A stretch of DNA of 49,472 nucleotides from Acidobacteriota bacterium (GCA_003154775.1 PMES01000029.1:46678-96149), one strand, 5' to 3'. Counted from the first letter of the stretch, positions 24,878 to 33,466 are shown. Notes: generated by a model not told the origin, from the sequence alone. Numbers and translations are program-made.

Positions 24878-25105
24878 TTACGGCCTATCCACTCGCGCCT
24901 GGGACAAGCAATCCATTCCGCAGTGCACGGCCCCGGGCGGCAGCAAGGAACAATCGATCACTCGCCAGTCGCTCCAGCCCTCTTCGCTGTGCGGCCAATT
25001 CGCCACTACTACGCGCGCTTCACATTGCCGTTGCGAACAGAATACCTTTTGCGGATAGGTCTTCGCGGATTCCGGATGTGGATCGGTAAGTTTTGGGTCG
25101 AACAT
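24878..25105 (-). CDS. Small Cys-rich protein B, paralogue of protein A
   Basis: 75 residues; AAAGGTGG precedes the ATG. Cysteines are C23, C28, C52, C62 and C66. The C-terminal half (W-R-V-I-D-C-S-L-L-P-P-G-A-V-H-C-G-M-D-C-L) aligns without gaps to protein A. C23 also aligns (VVC versus VFC), giving four conserved Cys. The N-terminal part is divergent and Pro/His-rich, and the middle contains a Trp cluster (NWPHSEEGWSDW). The gene lies 126 bp upstream of protein A in the same direction. A minus-strand TTGACA at 24819-24824 between them could be a -35 element for protein A, but no good -10 follows. Confidence 0.78.
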   Translation of the reverse strand: MFDPKLTDPHPESAKTYPQKVFCSQRQCEARVVVANWPHSEEGWSDWRVIDCSLLPPGAVHCGMDCLSQARVDRP

Positions 25106-25259
25106 AAACCACCTTTAACCAGGAGCGTGGCCTGAGGTCATCTTGCCCTCGGGTCCCTCCTTCGTCAAGGATTTACGTCACGCTTCGCGGTATCCTGTTA
25201 TTTCGCTCCACCGATCGGCCGTTCCGCTGGCAACGCGGCCAATTTCATGCGAGGTCTTT

Positions 25260-25907
25260 ATGTTCACCGGCATCATCGAGCATCTCGGCACCATCGATTC
25301 CCTGCAACTCCACGCGGACGGCGGACGGCTCACCATCCACGCGCCCACGGTCACTCCGCATTTGGCCATCGCCAACAGCATCGCCGTGAACGGTTGCTGC
25401 CTCACGGTTGTCGCCATGGGAGACGATCGCTTCTCCGCCGATCTTTCCGGGGAAACCATTCGCAAGACCTCCTTCGGTGAACTGCGGCCGGGGATGCGCA
25501 TCAATCTCGAACAACCCATGACCGCCGGCAAAGAGTTTGGCGGCCATTTTGTTCTGGGTCACGTGGACACAATTGGCCGTGTCACCCGTCTTGAACCCGA
25601 AGGCGAGAACTGGTGGTACGGCGTGGAGGTTCCGGAATCGTTCGCACACTCCATCGTGCCCCAGGGCTCCATCGCCATTGATGGCATCAGCCTGACCGTC
25701 GCGCGCTGGCACGATCGCATCGCCGAAATCGCCATCATCCCCTTCACCTATGAACACACCAATGTGCGCGCCATCAAAATCGGCGACGCCGTCAACCTCG
25801 AGGGCGATGTTCTGGGGAAGTACGTCGAGCGCTACCTGGAAGCGCGCAGCGCGGCCAAGCCGGCCAGCAATCTCACCATCGAACAACTGGTCAGCCGGGG
25901 CTTCTAG
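25260..25907 (+). CDS. ribE: Riboflavin synthase alpha chain
   Basis: 215 residues from the ATG at 25260, which gives the invariant MFTGIIE start; GAGG lies about nine bases upstream. The enzyme dismutates two molecules of 6,7-dimethyl-8-ribityllumazine into riboflavin. The two lumazine-binding repeats are visible: repeat one with VNGCCLTV and FGELRPGMRINLE, then GGHFVLGHVDTIG, and repeat two with IDGISLTVA and FTYEHTNV. Length is typical. I see no FMN riboswitch in the 150 bp upstream. Its 3' end faces the APC permease gene across a pair of inverted REP-like palindromes. Confidence 0.95.
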   Translation: MFTGIIEHLGTIDSLQLHADGGRLTIHAPTVTPHLAIANSIAVNGCCLTVVAMGDDRFSADLSGETIRKTSFGELRPGMRINLEQPMTAGKEFGGHFVLGHVDTIGRVTRLEPEGENWWYGVEVPESFAHSIVPQGSIAIDGISLTVARWHDRIAEIAIIPFTYEHTNVRAIKIGDAVNLEGDVLGKYVERYLEARSAAKPASNLTIEQLVSRGF

Positions 25908-25913
25908 CAATTC

Positions 25914-25942
25914 GCCTGTAGCTCACCCCTTCAGGGGTGAGG
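25914..25942 (+). repeat. GTAG-headed palindrome, left member of inverted pair
   Basis: A GTAG head is followed by CTCACCCC-TTC-AGGGGTGAG, an 8-bp stem. It faces 26021-26049 in opposite orientation in the convergent gap between ribE and the permease gene, giving a BIME-like pair that could also form a large hairpin. Confidence 0.7.
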
Positions 25943-26020
25943 CCGTTCCCCGCACCGGCAACCAAACTTGCGTGGGACGAAGTTGCCCTGCGGACGCGCT
26001 GTACCAGTCTTAACGAAATC

Positions 26021-26049
26021 CCTCAGGCCTGAAGGCCTGAGCTACAGCG
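26021..26049 (-). repeat. GTAG-headed palindrome, right member of inverted pair
   Basis: Reading on the minus strand: TGTAGCTCAGGCC-TTC-AGGCCTGAGG. It is nearly identical to the unit at 34095-34122 and ends directly at the permease stop codon. Confidence 0.75.
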
Positions 26050-27489
26050 TCATGCAACCACCTTCTTCGCCCGCGCCCCGCGCCAGTACAGCACCAATCC
26101 CAACAGGATCGACGCCAGCGTACCGCCCACGAGCTTCAGCTCAAATCCCAGCTTGTTGGAAGAGTCCCCCGGTGGCACCAGCGAAACAAAAATCCCGATC
26201 AGCACGACCACAAACCCCAGCCCGCCCGACAGCCACAAACCCAATTTGCCGCCCGGGATGAGTACGGCGTGCTCATTTTCCTGCCGGTCCTTTCGTTTTG
26301 CCAGCTTGATCACGGCCAGGAACATGTACAGAAACGGGATGAAATACAGGATGATGGCCGCATCAATCAGCACCTGGTAGGCCGCCTGCACGGTGTCGCT
26401 TTTGATTTGAATGAGCAGAAGGATTGCTCCGGAAACGCCCGCTTGCACCAAAATCGAAACGTACGGCGTCTTCCACCGCGGGTGAATTTTGCCAAACGCC
26501 GCGGGAAGATAGCGATCGATGCCCACCACAAACGGCACCCGCGCAATCCCCGCCACCGTGCTGCCGACACCCCCAGCGTTGCCGACCGACACCAGCAGCG
26601 CCGCGAGTATTCCCAAAAAGCCAATCTTCAGCGCTACCGATCCAATCGTGATGGCGTGAAATACTCCGCTCTTCGGATCCAGGTCGCCTGCCGGCGCCAA
26701 GGTGAGAATCGCGAACGTCCCCACGATGTACATCAGCGCGATCAGCGCCCCCGCGCCGAACACCGCGCGCGGCAGCGTCCGCCTCGGATTGCGCACCTCT
26801 CCGCTCATTGCCGACACCAATTCCAGCCCCGTGAACGCAAACGCAATCTGCGACCAGAAATTCACCGTGTCCCAATTCCAGGTCGGCATCATGTTCGCCA
26901 TGGTGAAGTGCGTCACCGATCCATGCTTCAGGTAAACCAACCCCGCCACTCCCACTAGCATCATCAGAGGTAAGTACGTTCCCACGCCGCCCGCATTCTG
27001 CAGCCACTTCCCGATGTTCAAGCCGATAATGTTCAGCAGCACCGCAATCAGCAGCAGCGCCAGCGAGACAGTGATCAGAAACGAGCGGTCTTGTGCGAGC
27101 CTCGCGCCTCCCCCTCCCATGATGTACGCGCTCATGGAGGCGCTCGCCAGCAGCAATCCCGGAAAATAGAACACCGTGTAAATCCAGTACGTCCATCCCG
27201 CTACAAATCCGTGAAAATCTCCAAATGCTTCCTTGGCCCAGACGTACAGCCCGCCCTCTTCCGGAAACCGGGAAGACAATTCATTGATCACAAACGCGCC
27301 GGGAACAAAAAAGAACACCGCCGCGATCACCCACAAACTGATGGACGACGTGCCAGTGTGCCCCGCGGCCGAGATCCAGCGTGGTCCCAGCACCGTGGCG
27401 ATGTTGAACAGCAACACGTCCCAGAAACCCATCGTTTTGCGTAATTGTGATTTTGGATCGGCGCTGACAGCGGCAGTGGTCGTCGTCAC
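26050..27489 (-). CDS. APC-superfamily amino acid permease
   Basis: 479 residues with about 12 hydrophobic segments; a sodium- or proton-coupled amino acid/polyamine transporter by family. The N-terminal unwound-helix region FNIATVLGPRW and ELSSRFPEEGGLYVWAKEAFG are recognisable APC features, as is GWTYWIYTVFYFP in helix 3. The start is GTG at 27489, whose GTGA overlaps the stop of the upstream ABC ATPase gene, implying translational coupling. The substrate cannot be told from sequence. The coupling to an Mla-type ATPase gene is unusual. Confidence 0.9.
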   Translation of the reverse strand: MTTTTAAVSADPKSQLRKTMGFWDVLLFNIATVLGPRWISAAGHTGTSSISLWVIAAVFFFVPGAFVINELSSRFPEEGGLYVWAKEAFGDFHGFVAGWTYWIYTVFYFPGLLLASASMSAYIMGGGGARLAQDRSFLITVSLALLLIAVLLNIIGLNIGKWLQNAGGVGTYLPLMMLVGVAGLVYLKHGSVTHFTMANMMPTWNWDTVNFWSQIAFAFTGLELVSAMSGEVRNPRRTLPRAVFGAGALIALMYIVGTFAILTLAPAGDLDPKSGVFHAITIGSVALKIGFLGILAALLVSVGNAGGVGSTVAGIARVPFVVGIDRYLPAAFGKIHPRWKTPYVSILVQAGVSGAILLLIQIKSDTVQAAYQVLIDAAIILYFIPFLYMFLAVIKLAKRKDRQENEHAVLIPGGKLGLWLSGGLGFVVVLIGIFVSLVPPGDSSNKLGFELKLVGGTLASILLGLVLYWRGARAKKVVA

Positions 27490-28304
27490 AGGGTCACATC
27501 CAGCTCGGGAATCAGTTCATCCTGCATTCGGAAATTTTGAAGTAGGAGTTCCTTGGAATTTTCAAATTCGGCCCACGACTCGAACACTTCCGCCTTGCTT
27601 TCCTGCAGAAAAACCACCATGTCGGCCAGCCGTTTGGCCAGGTGCGTGTCATGCGTCACCACGATCGAGGTCTTCCGAAACGCCTCCTTCAATCGCGCGA
27701 TTAAGTCGCCCATGTGCCCGGCCATGATCGGGTCCACCATCGTCGTCGGCTCGTCGTACAAAATGGCCTCGGGATTCTGCGCCAGCGCCCGTGCGATGGC
27801 CACCGCGCGCTTCATCCCCGTCGAAAGTTCGCTCGGCAGTTTATCCAGCACCTCTTCCACTTCCAACATCTTCGCGAATTTCATCACGTACTCGGCGATG
27901 TCTTCGTCTGTCAGTCCCGGCTGGTCCTCCATCGGAAATGCGATGTTTTCCGCCACTGTCAGCGAATCGAACAAAGCACCCGATTGGAACACCATCGCCA
28001 CCTTGCGGCGCAATTCGGCAAAATCGCGCTCCGTAAAATCCGTAACGTCCTGACCAGCAATGAAGATGCGCCCGGAATCCGGCTTCAGAAACCCCAGAAT
28101 GTGTTTCAGAGAGACCGATTTGCCCACACCGCTGCGCCCCATGATCACGCATGTCTGGCCGCGCTTCACCTGGAAGCTGACACGATTCAGCACCACGCGC
28201 TCGTCGAACGCCTTGCACACGCCGCGAAACTCAAAATAGTCTTCCGCGGCGCCTTCTTCCGCCTTCGCCGTGGTCAATCCGGGGCCCTTGCTTTCGTCGG
28301 TCAT
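27486..28304 (-). CDS. ABC transporter ATPase, MlaF/Ttg2A type
   Basis: A 272-residue nucleotide-binding protein resembling the ATPase of the Mla lipid-transport system. Walker A is GRSGVGKS (56-63), followed by VFQSGALFDSLTVAENIAFP, which is typical of the Mla group. The signature is the altered LSTGM (160-164) and Walker B is ILYDEPTTMVDP (181-192). VVTHD is the switch histidine region. No MlaE permease or MCE-domain gene is adjacent. Instead the gene overlaps an APC permease downstream by four bases and a 45-residue ORF upstream by four bases. Its permease partner is probably encoded elsewhere. Confidence 0.9.
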   Translation of the reverse strand: MTDESKGPGLTTAKAEEGAAEDYFEFRGVCKAFDERVVLNRVSFQVKRGQTCVIMGRSGVGKSVSLKHILGFLKPDSGRIFIAGQDVTDFTERDFAELRRKVAMVFQSGALFDSLTVAENIAFPMEDQPGLTDEDIAEYVMKFAKMLEVEEVLDKLPSELSTGMKRAVAIARALAQNPEAILYDEPTTMVDPIMAGHMGDLIARLKEAFRKTSIVVTHDTHLAKRLADMVVFLQESKAEVFESWAEFENSKELLLQNFRMQDELIPELDVTL

Positions 28305-28438
28305 TGTGCGTTCGCTTTGATGATCGGGCGGACCTCTTCATATCTTGCCCGCGTGTTCCTATTCCACAATAAGCGGCCATCCGTATCAAATCGTTTCCCG
28401 GCGAACTCGTCAAGCCCTTCCATGGACAACGGTTTCAT
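28301..28438 (-). CDS. Short ORF coupled to the Mla-type ATPase gene
   Basis: 45 codons from the ATG at 28438, preceded by GGGGAGG two bases upstream (close spacing). The product MKPLSMEGLDEFAGKRFDTD continues to ...RYEEVRPIIKANAQ. It is soluble, charged and without Cys or membrane segments. Its stop overlaps the ATPase start as ATGA, and it begins 31 bp after the regulator stop, so it would be co-translated in the cluster. It could be a leader peptide that only sets up coupling. No family is recognised. Confidence 0.5.
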   Translation of the reverse strand: MKPLSMEGLDEFAGKRFDTDGRLLWNRNTRARYEEVRPIIKANAQ

Positions 28439-28469
28439 CGCCTCCCCTACCTTACACGCGCCGGCAGCG

Positions 28470-29873
28470 TCATTCATCATCCTCAACGGGTCCCTGCCCC
28501 GGCCGCCGAATCCCCAGTTCGCGCATTTTTTCCTGCAAGCTTTGCCGGTGCAGGCCAATCGTCGCGGCCGTGCGCGAAATATTCCAGCGATGCGCGCCCA
28601 ACTGCTTCAGCAGAAACGCAATCTCAAATTTGCGTTTCGCTTCGCGCAGATCCTTCTCCTGCAGGCCATAATCCTCGGCTTCCCCACCGCTCCTCGGCAG
28701 CGTTGGCGAACCTCGCACGATCTCTTCCGCCAAATCCGCCACGCCAATCTCCACATTCCGGCAAAGCACCAGGCTGCGTTCCAGCGCGTTTTTCAGTTCG
28801 CGTATATTGCCGGGCCAGTCGTATCGCTCCAGCGCCGCCAGCGTCTCTTTTGTCAAAAGCGCGGTGCGCCCCAAACGCGCTCCATGAATCTGCAAAAACG
28901 CCTCCGCAAGAATGGAGATGTCTTCCTTGTGCGCCCGTAGCGGCGGCAGCTCGATGGTCACCACCCGCAACCGGTAGAACAAATCCTCCCGGAACTTTCC
29001 GTCGCGAATGGCCTCGGCCAGATTGCGGTGTGTGGCGCTGATGATACGCACATCCACGGGAATGGACTGCGTCCCGCCCAGCCGCTCGATCGTGCGATTC
29101 TCCAGAGCCCGCAGCACCTTTGACTGCGTGACCGGGTTCATGTCACCAATTTCATCCAAAAACAGTGTTCCCCCCGAAGCGAGCTCGAACTTCCCTTTCT
29201 TCTGTTGCGCCGCCCCGGTAAACGCTCCGCGCTCGAATCCAAACAACTCGGATTCAATCAGCGTTTCCGGCAGCGCCGCGCAGTTTACTGCTACATACGC
29301 CTTGCCGTTGCGCGGCGACCGCGCGTGAATTTCCTGCGCCAGCAAGTCTTTTCCCGTCCCGCTCTCCCCCAGGATGAGCACCGTCGAATCCGTCGCCGCC
29401 ACGCGGTCCGCCATCTCAAACGCGCGGCGCATCGCGGCGGTGCGCCCGATCATCTGCCCGAACTGCCCTTCGGTCGCCAACCGCCGCCGCAAATTCTCGT
29501 TTTCTTTTTCCAACGTGGACAATTTCAGCAGGTTCGCCACACGTTGCCGGAGTTCTTCCAGCTCGTACCCCTTCACCAGGTAATCCGCGGCCCCTAGTTG
29601 CAGCGCTTCCACCGCGCTCTTCGCCGTATCCAGAGCCGAGACCATCAGCACGGGTAATTCGTGCCCCTGCTGCCGTAGCCACTTCAGAAAAGCCAGCCCG
29701 TCCTCGCCCGGCAGCACCACGTCCAGCAATAACAGGTCCGGTTTATCCGTTGTGAGCAAACCGCGCGCCGCCGCTGCGGAGTCCGCATCCACCATCCGGT
29801 AGCGGCTCTCCAGGGCCCGCCGCAAGGCATACCGCGCCGCGGGTTCGTCATCGACAATCAGTATGGTTTTCAC
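28470..29873 (-). CDS. Sigma-54-dependent response regulator, NtrC family
   Basis: 467 residues from a GTG at 29873 (KTILIVDDEP follows), preceded by AAGGA. The receiver domain has the phosphoacceptor D51 in LLLLDVVLPGEDG. The AAA+ domain shows Walker A GESGTGKD, the sigma-54 loop ESELFGFERGAFTGA and GGTLFLDEIGDM. A Fis-type helix-turn-helix lies at the C-terminus (WNISRTAATIGLHRQSLQEK). It activates sigma-54 promoters when phosphorylated. The presumptive kinase is encoded two genes upstream at 31402-33432. A promoter of matching type precedes that kinase. Confidence 0.95.
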   Translation of the reverse strand: MKTILIVDDEPAARYALRRALESRYRMVDADSAAAARGLLTTDKPDLLLLDVVLPGEDGLAFLKWLRQQGHELPVLMVSALDTAKSAVEALQLGAADYLVKGYELEELRQRVANLLKLSTLEKENENLRRRLATEGQFGQMIGRTAAMRRAFEMADRVAATDSTVLILGESGTGKDLLAQEIHARSPRNGKAYVAVNCAALPETLIESELFGFERGAFTGAAQQKKGKFELASGGTLFLDEIGDMNPVTQSKVLRALENRTIERLGGTQSIPVDVRIISATHRNLAEAIRDGKFREDLFYRLRVVTIELPPLRAHKEDISILAEAFLQIHGARLGRTALLTKETLAALERYDWPGNIRELKNALERSLVLCRNVEIGVADLAEEIVRGSPTLPRSGGEAEDYGLQEKDLREAKRKFEIAFLLKQLGAHRWNISRTAATIGLHRQSLQEKMRELGIRRPGQGPVEDDE

Positions 29874-29952
29874 GCGCAGCAGTCCTTTGTCGAGGCGCAG
29901 CAATTCCGCGCCCCGAACGCCGAGGCTTCACTCAGTTGAAATTTGAAGTAGT

Positions 29953-31305
29953 CTATTGAGAAGTGCGCCGAAGTGCGAAGAGTCCCGTGACTTCGCCCCA
30001 AAGTACGGAAGCGAAATATACTCCTAGAAGCAAGAGCAGTGGCTCGATCGCGTGTCTGTATTTCGCATTCGGATAAGCGAGGTAGTACGGGATCGGATAG
30101 ATCAGCAGAAGAGCCAGGAACAGTTGCCAGCCTCGTGGGCGTCGCGTCAGCACAAATAGCAAACCCGCCCACCCGGCGGCTGAAAGCGGCCAGAATTCCC
30201 ACGGCTGCCACCACTCGTTCGTCTGGTAGCGCAGCGGCGTGCCGTCCCAGAACCACATCGTCCGCGTCGCGGTCAACGAGAGAAATTCCCGCGGATACTT
30301 GCGCACAAAATCCAATGCTTCTTTCTTGTGCAGTTCGACGAAGCGCAATTCCCCCAATTCCGCGTACTGCTTGAACGCCTTCGGGTTGTTGTTGGGATGC
30401 TTGCCGCTGAATCCCACCCCGTTGCTGAAGTGATAGTTGCCCAGGTAAAACTCGAACCAGTAGTTGCTGCGAAAAAAGACCGGCTTGCCGAAAACCGCTT
30501 CGTTGCGGATCAGCCACGGAGAGACCAGGGCGCCAAATAACACGCAGGAGATCACCAGCGAACGCATCCACCGCTTGCCCGCTTTGTGATTCTCGCACGC
30601 CGCATACAGAAACGCGAACGGCATCACGCTGAGCGGCGCGGGATTCGTCAGCGCAATCAGCGCCCAGATCGCCGCCATCCGCAGCCACAGCCCCAGCGTC
30701 CCCTTTTCCCCGACGTCGATCGCGGTGATCAGCACCACGCACACCAGCAACGCGGTCACCGTGAAATCCCAGATCCACGATACCGGCCAGCGAAAGAAGA
30801 TCGGACTCACCGCCCAAATCCACGCCGCCCAAAGTCCCGCTCGCGCGCCAACCGTGCGCGCTCCCAGCGCGTATATCGCGATGCTCGTCGCCGCAGCCAT
30901 CAGGCACTGCAAAAACAGCAGAACCACCGCGGACGCCACGCTGTACACCCCGAACAACCGAAACACCCCGGCACACAGCAACGGGTACACCGGCGCGATC
31001 CATGACGTTGGTCCGGTATCGCCTCCGAAAAACGGCGAACTGTAGCCTCTGCCCTCTACGATGCTCTTGGCGATTTGACAGATTTCCGCGCCGAAGGGCA
31101 GGTAGGAACCCGGGGCGCGCAAATAGGTGTGCCGCCAGAGCACGAACCCAAATCGCAGTGCGAATCCCACCAGAAACAGGGCCGCGTAGAGCAACCGCTT
31201 GTTGATTGGCTTGGTGGCAGAAGATGCGCCGGGTGAATTTCCTGGTCGCATCCCGCTCCACTCCCCGGCCTGGGCGGGTGTTCCCGCAATCGTGGATGTT
31301 TCCAT
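29953..31305 (-). CDS. GT39/ArnT-like membrane glycosyltransferase
   Basis: 450 residues from the ATG at 31305; a GTG at 31347 is also in frame. The topology is a polytopic membrane protein with about ten helices. The first large periplasmic loop carries YLPFGAEICQIAKSIVEGRG and SSPFFGGDTGPTSWIAPVYP, the position of the acidic catalytic residue in the PMT/ArnT (RgtA-D-like) superfamily. NPAPLSVMPFAF and YPNAKYRHAIEPLLLLL are further family-type segments. Such enzymes use polyprenyl-phosphate sugars to glycosylate lipids, polysaccharides or proteins at the outer face of the inner membrane. It lies between the kinase and regulator genes, 97 and 80 bp from each. Confidence 0.82.
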   Translation of the reverse strand: METSTIAGTPAQAGEWSGMRPGNSPGASSATKPINKRLLYAALFLVGFALRFGFVLWRHTYLRAPGSYLPFGAEICQIAKSIVEGRGYSSPFFGGDTGPTSWIAPVYPLLCAGVFRLFGVYSVASAVVLLFLQCLMAAATSIAIYALGARTVGARAGLWAAWIWAVSPIFFRWPVSWIWDFTVTALLVCVVLITAIDVGEKGTLGLWLRMAAIWALIALTNPAPLSVMPFAFLYAACENHKAGKRWMRSLVISCVLFGALVSPWLIRNEAVFGKPVFFRSNYWFEFYLGNYHFSNGVGFSGKHPNNNPKAFKQYAELGELRFVELHKKEALDFVRKYPREFLSLTATRTMWFWDGTPLRYQTNEWWQPWEFWPLSAAGWAGLLFVLTRRPRGWQLFLALLLIYPIPYYLAYPNAKYRHAIEPLLLLLGVYFASVLWGEVTGLFALRRTSQ

Positions 31306-31401
31306 ACCAAATAGTGTCCGGGAGGACTCGGCGAAGCGGCAAGCCACGTTTGCTGCATGCGTGCCTAGAGCGCCAAGGCAAACTGTCCTTCCGGCCAGTC
31401 A

Positions 31402-33432
31402 TTATTTTGGCTCTCTTTCCACACCCGCTGTGGCGCCGCCATTTTCCCGTTGCGTAGCTCCCCCGTTCACCGGCAGCATAATCCTGAATTTCGTCCCGAC
31501 CCCATCCTCCTTGGGGCTCCACCATTCGATCGCGCCGCCGAGTTCCTCCAGCCGCCGCTGCACGATTGCCAGGCCCAACCCTGTGCCACGCGGCTTGGTG
31601 GTAAAGAATGGCTGCAGGACCTTCTCTCTCAACTCAGGCGGGATGCCTGGCCCGTCGTCTTCCACGTTCACCTGGCACTCGCCTCCCGCCACGTGCATGG
31701 CGATGCGCACATGCCCGCCCGACGGGGTCGCTTCAATGGCGTTCAGCACAAGGTTGGAGAGGATGTCGTTGGCCACCTCCGCGCTCGCCGCCACCCACAT
31801 CTCTGCCTCCGGCAGCCGTAATTCGAGCGCGACCCCGCGATTCTCCGCTTCGTGGCGCAGCACCTTCACAACGTTCTCCGCCGCCTGCGCCAGGCTGCAG
31901 CGTTCGCCGCCGCTCCCAACCCGGACTCCCGGCCGGCTGAATTGCAGCAATTGATTCAGCTTCGCGGACAGCCGGTTAATCTCGTCCAGCACCATCTGCG
32001 TCTCGTGCCGCAACGAAGCAGGCAGCTCCGCGCTTTCCATTTGCACTTGCAGGATCGTCTTGATCGAACCCAGCGGATTCTTCAAGTTGTGCGAAATGCT
32101 CGCCGCCATCTGCCCCACCAGCGCCAAGCGCTGCCTCTTGGCCAGTTCGCGCTCCAATTGCAGCTTCTCTTCGATCAGACCGCAAAGGTCAAACGCCGCC
32201 GGAAGCTGCTCACTCAAAAATTCCAGCGCCGCGTAAGTCTCGCCGGAAATCATCGCACCGTAAGCACGTACTCGCAGCGAACCGAGATGGCGTCCTCCCC
32301 GCCCGACTTCAAAGACTTCCTCCGAACCTCTCTGCGAATGTTCCAGGAGATTCGGCGCCTTTTCCTCGGCGTCAAGGGCTAGATGCGCTTCGCCGAGCTG
32401 CAACTGCTCCGCAATCCACCGTTCGCTGAATTCCCTCAGCTTGCTCTGATTCCCCAGCCGCGCCACCTCATTGATCGGCCCCATCAACTTTTGCGCCCGG
32501 TCCACCTCGGTCTGCGCCGTTTTTCGCAGCAGCCTTCCCATCACCCGCTGCAGCGGCTCAAAAAACACCACGGGTAAAAACAGCAGGAGCGCTGCCGTAG
32601 CTTCGGGAGGCAAGTAATGCTCCCACCACAAACCCGCTCTCCGCACAAAACTCAGGTACAGCAGCGCCAGAAACACCAGGAACACGGCGTAGATCAGGTT
32701 CCGCTGCCGCCCAATCTGCAAAAAGTTGAACCGCTTCACGTTTCCAATGAGCAGCCCAAGAGGAATAAGAGCCAGGAGAAACAGGAGAGGGGAGAGACTT
32801 GTCCCCGATTCCGATCCCCAGATGCGCTCCAGGAAAACCATCACGAGGAGAATTACAGCAAGAACGGACAGTAATTCGGAGGTGGTCTTGTGAAAGGACT
32901 TCTGCGCTTGATCCGGGGCCACCTGAAAAAAACGCCTCTGCCAGTACGCAGCCACCGCCAGGGCGGCGACCAACCACAGTTGAAACGCAGTACCCAGGAA
33001 GTGCGTCGGCCTTTCAAAGTCGAAGCCCGAGCGTAAGAAGAGAGCGGCAAACAAACTCGGCACGAGAATCGCCGCCGGCAGGTAGGCAGCCACCAGCCAC
33101 ATGGCCATTCGCTGCCGCGAGTGAAGCAATTCACGGATCGAAGCGTATTCGGCATGGAGATGCACGATGAGCGAAGGGATAAACCAGAGGCCGAGGCACA
33201 GAAAGGTCCAGGCAAAGCGGAGCAAGCCACGCGGCGGAGTGCCGTAGTAGAGTTCCGCGTTCATTGCGAGGAGGCTGCTTCCGAAGAAACACGTCAGCGC
33301 CAAACAAAGAAAGAAGAAAACACGCTCGAAATTGCGCTGGCGGCGGTGGCCCAGGATCACCACCATCCAAAAAAAGGGCAGGAGCGTCCCAGCGGTGAGA
33401 AAGACAAGTCGAAGATAGAGAGGCCAGCGCAT
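31402..33432 (-). CDS. Membrane sensor histidine kinase
   Basis: 676 residues. The first 290 residues contain about eight hydrophobic helices with short loops, a membrane-embedded input domain rather than a periplasmic sensor. Residues about 310-425 look like a degenerate GAF domain. The HisKA phosphoacceptor is H448 in ISHNLKNPLGS. The ATPase domain follows with NLVLNAIEATP (N box), EDDGPGIPPE (G1) and TTKPRGTGLGLAI (G2). The layout resembles PrsK-type kinases that pair with NtrC-family PrsR regulators in exopolysaccharide/PEP-CTERM systems, and an NtrC-type gene lies downstream. No PEP-CTERM protein is seen here. Confidence 0.93.
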   Translation of the reverse strand: MRWPLYLRLVFLTAGTLLPFFWMVVILGHRRQRNFERVFFFLCLALTCFFGSSLLAMNAELYYGTPPRGLLRFAWTFLCLGLWFIPSLIVHLHAEYASIRELLHSRQRMAMWLVAAYLPAAILVPSLFAALFLRSGFDFERPTHFLGTAFQLWLVAALAVAAYWQRRFFQVAPDQAQKSFHKTTSELLSVLAVILLVMVFLERIWGSESGTSLSPLLFLLALIPLGLLIGNVKRFNFLQIGRQRNLIYAVFLVFLALLYLSFVRRAGLWWEHYLPPEATAALLLFLPVVFFEPLQRVMGRLLRKTAQTEVDRAQKLMGPINEVARLGNQSKLREFSERWIAEQLQLGEAHLALDAEEKAPNLLEHSQRGSEEVFEVGRGGRHLGSLRVRAYGAMISGETYAALEFLSEQLPAAFDLCGLIEEKLQLERELAKRQRLALVGQMAASISHNLKNPLGSIKTILQVQMESAELPASLRHETQMVLDEINRLSAKLNQLLQFSRPGVRVGSGGERCSLAQAAENVVKVLRHEAENRGVALELRLPEAEMWVAASAEVANDILSNLVLNAIEATPSGGHVRIAMHVAGGECQVNVEDDGPGIPPELREKVLQPFFTTKPRGTGLGLAIVQRRLEELGGAIEWWSPKEDGVGTKFRIMLPVNGGATQRENGGATAGVEREPK

Positions 33433-33466
33433 CGGTGTTAAGACGCGAGTCTAGCCCTGGACAAGA

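Noticed and set aside
25106-25259. Possible FMN riboswitch before ribE
   Set aside because: None of the conserved RFN element segments is recognisable here, nor before ribD or ribBA.
29870-31525. A 551-codon minus-strand frame overlapping the glycosyltransferase gene
   Set aside because: Low-complexity Gly/Arg/Asp-rich product without hydrophobic pattern. The overlapping 29953-31305 frame is a clear membrane protein.
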